Positions 22,430 through 33,565 of a stretch of 64,000 nucleotides of DNA are shown here, piece after piece (position 1 is the stretch's first letter; the number at the start of each line of letters is the position of its first letter). The position numbers and the translations under genes are program-made. The notes under the pieces were generated by a model. The model was not told the DNA's origin. It did no database searches and worked only from the letters and a program-made list of their open reading frames with translations. The stretch comes from Icerya purchasi (lineage: Eukaryota; Arthropoda; Insecta; Hemiptera; Monophlebidae), in the NCBI GenBank assembly GCA_039619475.1, contig CM077115.1, positions 500,733,352 to 500,797,351 on the forward strand, written 5' to 3'.

Positions 22430-22895
22430 ATGACAATATCATATTATGCAACATCTGGGTTTTCAGCTTTAAAATTAGACCCTCGGGGCACCGAAGGCTC
22501 GAAATTTTCGAGAAAAAATATTTTTTTTCGGGCATGTGATATATTCTTGGAAAGATCGTTATTTGTCGAGAACAAAGCCATATTTTATTTTTTTAATAAA
22601 ACTTTCAAAGTTTACCAAAAGTTTAAAGAAGCACAAAAAATGACGTGTAGCCCCCTCCGCTCGTGGCTCAGCTTTATGGCTAAAAATTTTGAACAAGGTT
22701 AAAAAATGCACATCCTTGTGTATTTATTTACTTTGGAACATTCGGGTTTCCAACTTTAAAATCAAACTCTTGAGGCGCCGAAAGCTCGAAAGTTTCAAAA
22801 AAAATATTTTTTTTTCGGTCATGTGATATATCAATGAAAAGATCGCGCTAGTAGTCAAACATTGTGTTTCATGTGCTAAGCATTCCGTATGTATC
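22430..22895 (-). mobile_element. Rearranged monomers of the repeated element (copy 4)
   Basis: Two partial ~280-bp monomers in inverted orientation, recognisable by reversed CTCGAAATTTTCGAGAAAAAAT, GGCATGTGATATAT and TTTTGAACAAGGTTAAAAAATGC. At the right edge (22855-22894) the 5' module TGTTTCATGTGCTAAGCATTCC appears in direct orientation, opposite to the monomers. On the left the block continues into the CAGGGCCG-type end, unlike copies 1 and 2. A 149-codon plus-strand frame spans the block but is a by-product of the repeat. Confidence 0.65.
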
Positions 22896-22996
22896 GTACG
22901 AAAAATAAAAGATAATATAATTGAAAGAATGCGATCCGTTATTTAATAATAAAATGTAACACAAATTTCTGTAAATGTCCTATAATCAAGATATTG

Positions 22997-23020
22997 AATA
23001 AAATAAAATAAAATAAAATA
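22997..23020. repeat. (ATAAA)n microsatellite
   Basis: About five tandem ATAAA units just past the rearranged monomer block. Confidence 0.85.
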
Positions 23021-23439
23021 CGATTCTACATTTATCGTGTTTTATTGAAATAAATAGTAAGAAGTCTAGACTAAAAAATAAAAAAAGTAAAAAAAAACTT
23101 TTTTTAAATTAGCCTTTTATTTTTGCACCAAAAAGAAGTACAAAATAACTTTATTAGTGTGCGACTACCAGATACGCATCTTAACATTAAAATCTGAAAC
23201 TACAAAATATTCTGAAAAATAAAAGCGGGGGCCGCAGTTACAAAAATATTCGGTGTTCGTGGTATTGTGATGTACAACAATGGAACAACATAATTGTGCA
23301 AAGGTAAATGACATTTGAAACTAACGTGGGTAATTCCAGGTAGTAGACCCTATTGTCATTGTTTGGACCTGAGCAGAGTCGAGCAGTTACCGGCCGAGCG
23401 GAAAAAAATCTCAAGGTTATTTTTTTATTTTCTATAGGG

Positions 23440-24180
23440 TATTAGAGACGAGTATTTTTTAGTATTCTTGAAATTTCTGTTGATGTATAAGCCGACAGAA
23501 AATTTAACTATTGACGAACGATCATACTTGATTCACGCAGTACATACCTTCGAAGCCGGCTGAGTATGATATTAAGATCTGGTGGATTTGTGATGCTGAG
23601 AATGCATACCCTTTACAGGGTATAATTTACACTGGTAAGACAAATAACATCCGCGAAAAAAATCACGAAGAACGGGTAGCGAAAGAACTAGCTGCTCCAT
23701 ACCGAGGAAGTGGAAGAAATATCAGTATGGATAAGTTTTTTACAACCCTTCACGTAGCACTTGTTATCGTGGAATCTTACCATTGTTGGCACGATAAAAC
23801 GAAACAAATCCTACATCCCCAGTGTCATGGCAGCTAATAAATCACGTGCGCAGTATTCAACTATTTTCGGGTTTCACGACAAGGTGACAATGTGTTCCTA
23901 CGTACCTAAAAAAAATAAAGCTGTCATTTTGTTATCGACAATGTATTCAGATATGGCAATAAGTGACGATGTAAAAAAGAAACCGGATATTATTAAGTGT
24001 TATAATAAATATAAAACTGGTGTTGATACTATGGACCTAATGCTCAGCAGATGTACAAGTCAACGGTGATGTTCAAGATAATGGCAATGTTCAAAATCGC
24101 CAGTGGCAATGTTCTTCAATATGATAAACATTACTACACTCGCATCATATTTAATTTATTACGAAAACAATAAAATGATT
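23440..24180 (+). pseudogene. piggyBac transposase, C-terminal half
   Basis: Across shifting frames the strand encodes YKPTENLTIDE, YGIKIWW-type residues followed by CDAENAYPLQGIIYTGKTNN, RGSGRNISMDKFFTTLHVA, LSWNLTIVGTIKRNK, PDIIKCYNKYKTGVDTMD and a terminal FFNMINI..LASYLIY. These are the DDE blocks of piggyBac-family transposases, which excise and insert at TTAA. All three catalytic Asp positions can be read (codons at 23513-23515, 23730-23732, 24025-24027), though no single frame joins them. The longest clean frame is 102 codons (23761-24069). The N-terminal region, Cys-rich tail and TTAA-flanked ends were not found, so it is a decayed internal fragment. Confidence 0.8.
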
Positions 24181-26019
24181 GCGACAAAAACAACATAAAG
24201 ACGTCAATTTTGAGTCATCATCGCGAAAAAGAGTATAGCTGTTATTTTCCATATCCACTGTGATCGGAAAAATTAACAGCAATGTTTAATTTTAATTTTT
24301 TCTTTCAATTTTTTTTTATTCTTTCTTTTTTTTTTTTATACGGGAGATCTCCCCTCCGCTTCACTTTAACTACACACCGATATCGGTGTCAGTATAGAAG
24401 AAATGTTATAGATATGAAAGACCATTTTGAACGGGGGAAAAAATTGTCTGCTTCTATATGTTTCTTCGTACACTTCCGTTTCACATTATTTTTGTCTTTA
24501 TATATACATATTAATTAATAACTACGTCAATTTTGCGCCGAGTTCTTTTATAAGAATTACAGTTAGCCTATCGTCCAGGGAGTCCAAGAGCTATTTAAGT
24601 GATCCGAAATCCGAAGAATCCAGTTATAATTCATAAAAATCGTAAATAAAAAATTATCGAAAACAACTACTTGTTAAAATTAATAATTGTCGGCTCCATT
24701 TACTTCCGGGTTCTTATCCGATGTGATTAAACTAACAAGCCGGACTCAAAAAATCATTAAAATTACACAATTACAATAAAATAAAATGCGCTGTCTTTTT
24801 TTAGCAATTTTTTGAAAGAAAATAACATGAGCGAAATCAGGTAGACCAGCGGATGGAAATGTATAATAGAAGATGATATAAATGTTTCGTCTTTTTAAAT
24901 TTAAACACAACTCTCACTAACCCTGACAGGGGTTGTTACAAAGAGCCGGAGATATGGATTCTGAAGAAAAAAGGAATTAAATATTGCGGAACATACTGGA
25001 ACCAATTAAATCTCAAGCCTGCGGACTAGCGTGTGACGTTTAGGAAGAGGATGAAAATGAATTCCTCAGCGATGAGAGAGGATGATACGAAATCGAGTAG
25101 AGTAACAGATGGCTAAGAATCATGCTGCAGCAAAAGGAACGTGCTAGAGGAATGGGAATGTTAATGAAGAAGAAACATAGTGTAATGGACGAACGAGCGA
25201 ATGCGAAAAACGCCAAAGATGTGAACGAGCGCAGATTTACCACGCGCTAACTCATTAACGGCCAGTAGCTTCCTATTTGATGAGAGTTCCGTTTTATGTG
25301 ATCGCAGGAGTTGCCCTGATGTGATTCACTTGTTTATTATTTAAATCGTTCAGGTGCGATTATCCACTGAAACTATAGGCGCTGATAAACATATTCTTAC
25401 TGCGCGGTCGGTGGTTTTAAATAAACGTGTTCTCTGTATTCTTCTGTGTTCTACGTCATCTTGCCTAGTTCAGCCTAGTAAAATTCTTGCGAGGTGCGAT
25501 AATACGACACTTTTTTTACTATACATCAGCCGCAGTAATTTTATAAGTATTACCTTTTTTCTAATTTACTTAATCGGTCCTAAAATTTTATTGTGACGCG
25601 AATAATCCTTAACGTTATTTTTTAATTCTTAACGTTATTATTTTTCTTTTTTAGAGGATAAACGGGGTACCTGAATTTATTGAAGGGACAGAAAAATAGA
25701 TTTTTTCATAATGCATTGAGCAAGATATTATCGTTCTACCTCCCGATGTTGATGAACACCGACTGATGAAGAATTGATATTCTTAAGATACCTATAGTGT
25801 ACGATATAGCTATGGGGAACTGTTGAAGTAAGCGCTGAAAGGGAGATTGAGAAAACCATCCGGCTATTTAAAACGAAGGCGCGTAAAGAAAATATAAAAT
25901 GGTATCGGACAAAATATTTTCATTTACTGACTGTAATAGTAATAGTAAGATGAGTTACAAAATTCGAAAGAGCAACTTTTTAAATCCTGCAGAAATTTTT
26001 TTATGAGCTATCTCTCATA
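24181..26019. other. Non-coding stretch, faint LINE trace
   Basis: On the minus strand at 25.32-24.96 kb a frame with SHQGNS and a Ser/Phe-rich tail faintly resembles the end of a LINE RNase H region, but too few residues match to call it. Otherwise AT-rich. Confidence 0.35.
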
Positions 26020-26217
26020 CGTTGCCAAAAGAATGAAACTAATTAATCTGAAAGTCGTTTCCATAGATGTCATAAAAATTTCAATTTTCTTTTGTCAAAA
26101 ATTGAAAAGAAATGAATTTATTCTGAATTTCGGTCCATTTAATTCGAGCAGTTATTATTTCGCAGACATTTCGGGGGGGGGGGGGGGCTCAAAATTGCCC
26201 CCTCAGATACGGCCTTG
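26020..26217 (-). mobile_element. CAGGGCCG-type element end, right (inverted)
   Basis: Inverted counterpart of 22136-22310. Read on the minus strand it begins CAAGGCCGTATCTGAGG, includes a run of about 15 C where the left copy has CCCACCCCC, and then follows the left copy closely for about 150 bp. It bounds a 4.1-kb interval containing the piggyBac relic. Lack of a matching duplication leaves open whether this is one large element or two separate insertions. Confidence 0.6.
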
Positions 26218-26869
26218 CTGCGAGCAGAAACAGATATGTAGAACCGGGTTGTATAAATTTTTTTAAATAATTATATAAATTTCGTAAATAATTATACTAC
26301 TGCAGAGAACAGAAATTACGAATTGATATGCTAATTTCGCTTTTCTTTTTTCAGCCGACTAATGTCCTTTTATGAACTTACCGCCTAGATTATGCCTTTG
26401 CGCAGGAATAAAGGGGACGATTCTTTCCGCTAGGCCAAGTCTTACACTAATTAATCTGGCTCCTCGGAACAGGTTAAATCTCATCACTTTCTTCGAGCGC
26501 GCTAAGTTCCAAAAGACCCAAATATAATTCTTTTATGCCTTTTTTTCTTTTCTTTTCTTTACGTAAATAAAATTCGAATAGTTCCCGAAGTATTTAATAT
26601 TTTTAATTTTCGTAAACTTGGTTTAAATATAAAATTTGAGAAAATAATTTTTTTATTAAAAGTTTCAACATCGATAGATTATAATCCGTCGCGCTATTAA
26701 ATTGCTCCGTATTACATCGTTATTACTCAATTTATACATTCTGTGTAAGTGAGAAGATTTTCTCCCACCCAGGTCTTCTACTACTCGCATTACACGCAAA
26801 ACCTTACACTATCCATGCCAACGTATACTAAGCGCGTGTACCGACCGTTACTCGTTACAGGAGATATGC
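26218..26869. other. AT-rich non-coding stretch
   Basis: No gene recognised. Confidence 0.6.
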
Positions 26870-27900
26870 GCTCGGCAACCGATTTGCCGATGCAGCTCCG
26901 CCCGGAGCAGTTCTTCGAAATAAGCAGTGATTATCTGCTGCTCCGCTGGAGCAGTTACTTGGAAACAAAATTATTATTTTTACTCTCACAGCTGACGTGC
27001 GAAACGTTTGATTAATAGATAATAAAGATTAATATTTTTTTTTACCTGATTAAAAATATTGTTATACTAAAGACTTATAAACTTCAATTCGCGCGACTAC
27101 GTAAAAATGAAAAAATCGAATCACACTTATGTTTACTGCACCGCAGATTTTTTTATTAAAAGAAACGATGTTTTACGATGAAACTAAAAATATAAATATT
27201 ATTAAAACGGTATTTACGAAATTTTAAGAAATAGAAATAAATGTAAATCATATAACGCATTTTATGCAAAATAAAAAAAAAAAAGTTAGATTCCTTCCAA
27301 TATTTTTATACATGCGTTTTGCTTTTAAGAATTTTAAATATAAAATTGAAGCAAAATCTTTCAGGATAAACAATTAATTATTTAATGTTAGAAATTTCAT
27401 TTGTTTTTTAGATAGATATTGTTCTATTTATAATAGCAATGGGAGCAAAAAAAAAAAAAACAATATTACTTGTACTTAAAAAGAAAGGAAAAAACCACGG
27501 AAATATTAAAGTTTGCGATAAATACCAAATATCGTTTGTGTATCATTCATTTTAGTTCTCGGAGAAAATGAGATGAAACGTGATTATGAAGGAAATTGTG
27601 TGACTGAAAAAAATGTGCAGCGCCAGCGGTGATACCGTCTGGCTATGTTTTTTGATGAGTGTATACGTGTGCGCCACCTGGATGAATAAAATCAGTGGAA
27701 CATTCAGCAGAAGAGACAATGCCGTTTTCCCACTCGTTGTTCTCGACAAGTAGCAATTGTCACCGAAGCAGTGTAATCGGAGCAATGGTCACTGGTGCAG
27801 TAGGTACAGTGTTTTTCTAATTACTGCTCTAAATTGCAACTGCTCATTTGTCGGAGCAGTGACAAAAAAGCAGCACTGCGATTTTTGGGCCATCACTAAT
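26870..27900. mobile_element. Possible hAT-like element with GAGCAGT subterminal clusters
   Basis: GAGCAG/CTGCTC motifs cluster at 26.89-26.96 kb, including two small hairpins (GCTCC-GGAGC at 26895-26908 and CTGCTCC-GGAGCAG at 26938-26954), and again at 27.72-27.88 kb. The right cluster ends in TTTGGGCCATCACTA, which inverted reads like a hAT end (TAGTGATGGCCC). A matching left end and target duplication were not found. Between the clusters the sequence is AT-rich without a transposase. The call rests on motif clustering only. Confidence 0.3.
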
Positions 27901-28963
27901 CGTTCTCCCCTCCCATTTGAGACCGTCATATCTACTTTTCGAAACCCGCTCAGATCGAATTCGTCGGTATTATACTGTACTAATCCTCGTTAAAACTAGT
28001 TAAATTTGTTTAGTTTTGTTAGTATTTCGACAATTCCGAGTATAAATCTAAGGTAACGCAGCCCTTTTCAAAATAAAACCGTTAATGGGAGCGCTACGAC
28101 TAAATTATCAAAAGTGTGGAATGTGTTTCATGAAAATCCAGCCGTTGATGCAATGATACTTCAAGATTATAAACATCATCCTATAAAATAGTTGTGAGCT
28201 CACACAGTTTGAACAGAAGCTGTGTAAGTCATGTATGGCATAGTATTGCTAAAACTTTTTTTTACATTGTAGAAAAAACTACGATGATGATAGCAACACG
28301 TTACTGCCTGGTACGAAAGTAATTTTAAGGGTAACGTCTACAGCGAATAAAACCTAAAAAGTTACAGAATATATTTTCGGGAATTTTTCGTCAGCCACGA
28401 TTTATTAACGAACTAAAAAGAAAAAGAATTTCATGCGTTCAGGTAAAGAACATCTTTTATGCAAAAAGATATTGCTTGTTGAGAGCAATGACAATAAATG
28501 TTTAATTACGACTTTAATTTCTATTCTACCGCACGATTACCAAAATGAAACAATATCAAAAAAAAAAAAAGAAGAAAATTAGATAAATACAAAACTTTTA
28601 TGGAAAGATTTGGTCGTGACTGACGCGACAATCATAGATGCCTTTTTATACATTTCTAACGGAAGTATCAGTAGAATATTTGCATTACGCGCGCGTCCAA
28701 AGCGGTCAAAAAAAGACCATCCTAGAAGAGTGAATTTTTCGGTACAATTAATTTTTTTTACCATATTATTAAGTGAACTCTCTTTAACCCTGGTAATAAA
28801 TACCTCGATAAAAAAAAAAAAAAAAAACTTAATTGTTTAAAGCAATAGCAAAGAAATTCAAACCTGAATAAAAACACAAACTGAGAAGGGTCTACATACT
28901 ATCGTGTGCTCACTCTTGATAGTTCATGAATAAGAAGCCTTTTAAGCTAAAATCTAGCTATCT
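27901..28963. other. Non-coding stretch
   Basis: Holds A runs near 28.56 and 28.81 kb. Overlapping frames on opposite strands at 28.58-28.84 kb show no family signature. Confidence 0.5.
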
Positions 28964-29718
28964 CACGGCGGCTCGGTCCGCCGTGTCCACTCAGTGCCAC
29001 AAATAAAATATGATTGTTAATAAAATAATGAATATATATATATATCAATAAAATTTATAACACTTGATTCCTCGATGATTAGCATGTAAATATCATCATA
29101 TTTTCGAAACATAAAAACGAATATACACGAATAATCCACGACAAACAACAATTAATAAAAATATATATAAAATTCTTCCGGCAAAAATAGATCTTAACGG
29201 TTAATGCAGGTCCGCCGATCTCGCAATCGCTTCGACGACGGTAGCTCTTTAAAGCAAAACGGGTACTATACGGACTCTAAACAGATTTATCATCGAACAA
29301 CCGAGACTCGCTAAAACCCCGGTAGTCGATCAGCTGTCGGACGTCGGTACTGCCCGACCAGTCGCGCCGACACATCATTCTTATCACTTACGTAATTTTG
29401 GCAAAATTACGTTAGTCGGGCAGTCCGTCTAGCTTTTGTTAATTTACGTTATTATAATTGTGTTGGTACGGCATCGGAATTAGATTCCAACTTCCCAACA
29501 GTTTGAACCATTATATCAATTACGTTACTTTACTCGGTCCGAACATTACTCGAGAAATATATATACGAAATACTATGCTGTGTGTTGATCTATAATAAAT
29601 AAAATAAAAATATAAAATTTAATCCATGTTTTTCATTTCCCACGGCATAGTAAAACCAGAATTCCAATCACAAAATCATCAGTATTTCATTTACGTTACT
29701 TAATGGTAGGCTCGTGAC
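28964..29718 (-). mobile_element. LTR-like block with strong palindromes
   Basis: Read on the minus strand it begins TGTCACGAGCC, is locally GC-richer than its surroundings, and ends near TTTATTTGTGGCACTGAGTGG. There a TGG-initiated stretch could be a primer-binding site. Length of about 730-750 bp suits a solo LTR. It contains a 10-base palindrome ACGTAATTTT/AAAATTACGT (29390-29412) nested with ACTGCCCGAC/GTCGGGCAGT (29349-29358, 29415-29424), and a CACGGCGG/CCGCCGTG hairpin at 28964-28985. No gag or pol is adjacent, and no flanking duplication was confirmed. It could instead be a palindromic DNA element or a host regulatory region. Confidence 0.3.
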
Positions 29719-30330
29719 AATACAGACAAAGATCCAGAGAGAAAAATGTGACAAAAACGTGCGATTTATTAAAGAACCAAAGATTAAATTAATTTTTGTT
29801 ATTGTAACAAGAAACTGAATATCACATTTTATTTAAATAGTTTAATATTAAAAAACAAAAAAGCAGATCCTCTCAAATGAGATGATTTCCCCCACCAGGG
29901 TTATTGACTTCATTAAAATGAGCGGCTTAACTTAGCATATTTAAATCCCCCCCATTGCGTGTGCTGTAATGACGATAGTAGTTACACACCGCATATGCAA
30001 TTTAAGGCGGGAAGGGAAAAAAAAATATTTTTCACTACGCGTTTTTTTTTTTTTTAATCCGGAATTTAGTAAGTATTTTATTTTAAACTTTTGTATTCAG
30101 AGCCGATAACCTTTTTTTTTTTTACTAACGCCAGTAAACGTTTTATTTGCATTTCTTTTTTTTCTTTTTTTTATGAAATCTGACGAATACCTGGGACAAT
30201 CACACTCGAAAAATCTGTCGATCCAAATAAATTATGAACAAAACATTCACGTCTTAATAGCAGGAAAGTACTCTCTGTCAGAAGGAGAACAAAGGTCTTG
30301 AACATGATCAAAAGAGAAAGAGAATCAAAA
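29719..30330. other. Non-coding stretch with T runs
   Basis: No gene recognised. Several homopolymer T tracts lie at 30.04-30.17 kb. Confidence 0.6.
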
Positions 30331-31329
30331 GTAGAAACATGTTGGACGAAACAGATTCATAAAATCAAAAATATACTTGTTTAAAGACGGTAGCCCACAT
30401 AGGATGGGACGCAGATAAAAAATCACTGTTAATGTTGTATAAAAGCAGCCTAATAATATCAAAAATAGACTATGGATCTATTGTTTATAGCAGTGGAAGG
30501 AACAAAGAATTAAAAAAGCTGGACATAATTCAAAATACACCTATTACATCGTCGGGAGCCTCAGATCCAGCTCTATACGAAGCTTACTCGCGGAAATCTA
30601 CCTACTCAAACTCTCAGACCGGTGAAGCCTCCTAACGTTAGAATACTTCTTCAAACTATCGTGTTTCCCACGCAAGACGACATATAAAAAAACAATCGAC
30701 CCCACCTTCCTGGAATCGTATAAATCAAAACGTGTGATACCGCAACCGGTAGGCGTAAGAAGCAAAATCCTATGCGCCGAATTAAACATCATGCTACACG
30801 AAATCCATACATGGAAATACATAAACAACTAACTCTACCAATACCACCTCTTAAAACACATCAACGCTGACCTATACAGAAAAGTAAAGGATCGCAAGCG
30901 AAATGGGAAAAACGTTTTTGTGGAAGCAAACTTTATGCTGTTAAACCGCTGCTATCAAGCTGGCGGACTTCGTTCCGGCAAAACCGCACAGAAGAGGTCG
31001 TAATAGGTCGCCTAAGAATTGGACACACCAAATTGACGCATAACTGTCTTCTCAAAAACGCCGAGCCACCTCTCTGTTCAGAATGCCAATGTCAACTGTC
31101 AGTACAACATATATCAATTGATTGTCGGAAATACCAAAAAGAAAGACGAACTTGTTACGATTGTAGTAATTTAAGCATTAAAATTATATGTTAGCCGATT
31201 ACGAGAATAACATTAGCATCTTACTAAACTTTTTAAAATCCTGTAACATTTATAATAAATTATAGTTTACAGTGATGATGCAAATGACCAAGTTGTCGAG
31301 CGTCGTTAAATAAAAAAAAGAAAAAAAAA
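30331..31329 (+). pseudogene. Jockey-like LINE, 5'-truncated 3' end
   Basis: Reads LKTVAHIGWDADKKSLLMLYKSS, ISKIDYGSIVYSS, KKLDIIQNT and, after frameshifts, ALYEAYSR. This is the thumb and post-RT region of jockey-like ORF2 ('NWGADR..LL.lYrsLvrSkLDYGs.vY'). It is followed by a linker and then RLRIGHTKLTHNCLL with SECQCQLSVQHISIDC, the terminal C-x2-C-x-H-x-C finger. It ends in GACCAAGTTGTCGAGCGTCG, TTAAATAAA and an A-rich tail, giving a clear 3' boundary. RT catalytic motifs are absent. No RNase H signature is seen between thumb and tail. Truncation at the 5' end is typical of target-primed insertion. Confidence 0.8.
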
Positions 31330-33184
31330 TACTTGTTATTCCCGAAAGAATATATAAAAAGTAGGACGAACGAAAGCAAAATTATACCGAAAGAATGCAC
31401 TAGCTTAGCCAGTGGTTGTTTGTTATTTTTCCGCTAGGAAAATTCAAACACTAATAAAAGGAGATATTAGGGAAAAAGTCCCCGCAAAAATGACAAAGAA
31501 AATCGATACGGAGAAAAACGGCAACAGATTAGAAGAATTAGATAAAAATAATAATAAAAACAATACGTGATATGTACGTCGACGTAAACGAGTTAGTAAA
31601 AGAAGCGGAAAAATCAGACATCGGGGATGGATGGGATACTTTTTGAAAATGATAAAAGCGAATGAAATTAATAATAATATGTAACCTTCAACAAAGATTA
31701 AAATGTCTTCAAATAAATAACAGAAAATACAAAATAAAATTTTAGTAACAGATATCCTTAAAATATGCTAAAAACGTTTGGAATTTTAGCAAATAATAAA
31801 TATAAATTTAGTATTAAATTATTTGGACACCTGAAGAAACTTATTTTCATTTAGAAAAGAAAATCAAAGAATACTATCAAAAAATGAACGTAAATATTTG
31901 ATAATTTGAAAAATTTAGAATGGAAATAGACACGTATATTTATGAATTATTACTACCAAAGAAGGAGTGTGATATAGTTATGCGATTGGAAATAAAGTGT
32001 ATATATGTATGTTGCCTGATTTTCACTAATTCGCCTATTTTCAGCTGACGATTTTTAATAATATACTTTGATTTTCTTTTCTAAATGAAAATAAGTTATT
32101 TAGCCCTACTTCAGATATTCAATGTAATACTAAAATTCGACCGTATTAATTTTCTTTCTATTTCTAGTACTATAGATATAGGATGTGTATTCCCCCGAAA
32201 TTTCTAATATATCTTATTTCATGTTTCGTCTTAAGATATTTGTTATAGTGTTTGTAATTTTATTATTTTATTAAATAAACCCGCTGATGCAAGAATGCAG
32301 CACAAAATAATAGAAAGAAACATTTTGTCAAAAAGTCTTCAGTCTTAGTATATTAAATGATGGGGGGACTGCTGATTGCATAATACTAAATTATTCAGGT
32401 CGGCGGCTAGTCGGAACATCCGATTAGAAACGCTATTGGAAGAAACATATTAGCAACATTTTTTTACACTGAATAGGTCTAATAAAAGACGTATTTATTG
32501 AATTCAACCATTAATCGATACAAATTTCCAATCGATTTATTAAATTTTATATATCGATTATGTGTCGAAGATGTTATCATTTTAATATTAAAATAATGCA
32601 CCGGGGGTTATAATGTAAATGCATGATAACAAAATGATAACAGCAAAGTTAAACAGTGTAGTTCGACAATTTACTGAAACTTGCTTCCTCCATTTTTTTT
32701 AAAAATAACTGGAAAATTATACCAATGTGAAATTTGCTCAGTTTAAAATGTAAAATGTTAATTAAAACCCGTGAAATTTGGGAAAAAATTTTAATTAGAA
32801 TTCTTACTTAACTTATTAAGAATGTTCACCACGTTTATTAAATATCGCGTTTCGAGAAAGTATATGTTAAAGTTTTGAAATTTTGACTTAAAAAAATTAA
32901 TCGTCGACATTTTTTTTTCTTCTTCTAGCTTCTAGAAACTGTTTGTCCATAATTATTCGCGTTTTTCTTTATTACTTATGCTTCAATGAAATTCAAAAAA
33001 AAAAAAAAAAATGAATTTGCAAAATACAGCAAATATCCACATGTCTTCTTTGTACCTTGTACGCATTCTCGTATAATATTGGAAATTTCACGAATATACA
33101 CACTTATTTAACAAGGGGAACATCGCGATTTGGTTCAACTTTTCCCAGTCAGCAGTATTCGGTAAAAAACGAAAAAACGAATTT
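31330..33184. other. AT-rich non-coding stretch
   Basis: At 31.45-31.95 kb Lys/Asn-rich short frames might be eroded retroelement sequence, but no diagnostic motif is present. An 18-base A run lies near 32.99 kb. Confidence 0.45.
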
Positions 33185-33565
33185 CAAGCGTGTCTAAATT
33201 TAGCGAGCTAATACGAAGTGTGATAAAAAAGTAAAGAGAATTTTTAATTTTTCTAAAAAGTGTTTACCTAATCTTCAATGTTTATATTTCATGGTCCCTT
33301 CAAAGTGGTCAGCCACACTGCATCAGAGTTTTAGAAACACTGTTGAAACGCCTTTTTTCGGTATGATATCCGGCTCCGTGATTTTGCCTTTATCTCATCC
33401 ATTGTACGGTAAATGTTGTGTCTTTTTGAATTTGGGCAAAAAATCTGGCATGTTCGGAGAATAGGGTGGTTGCGATATTACAGCGATGTTCCGCCACTAC
33501 GAACTGTTAGGTAAGCCGACATACGCCGGCGCGTTGTCCTGGTGTAAAATCCTCCCGCAAGAGTT
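33185..33565 (-). pseudogene. Mariner transposase (DD34D type), C-terminal part
   Basis: Minus-strand frames give ILHQDNAPAY-like residues, VISQPPYSPNMPDFLPKFKK, a TQHLPYNG stretch, then CSVADHFEG and a tail KFSLLFYHTSY. These are the second catalytic Asp region (HQDNAPAH), the YSPDL(A)P block with the third Asp (here Asn in SPNMPD) and the C-terminus of Mos1-like mariner transposases. Frameshifts separate the blocks, and the Asp of SPDL is altered, so the enzyme would be inactive. It differs from the 16.5-kb mariner in terminal sequence and comes from a different lineage. Confidence 0.75.

Noticed and set aside
22253..22702. 149-codon plus-strand open frame, the longest ATG-initiated frame in the window
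   Set aside because: It runs through inverted copies of the ~280-bp monomer and the element end; the frame is not kept in other monomer copies.
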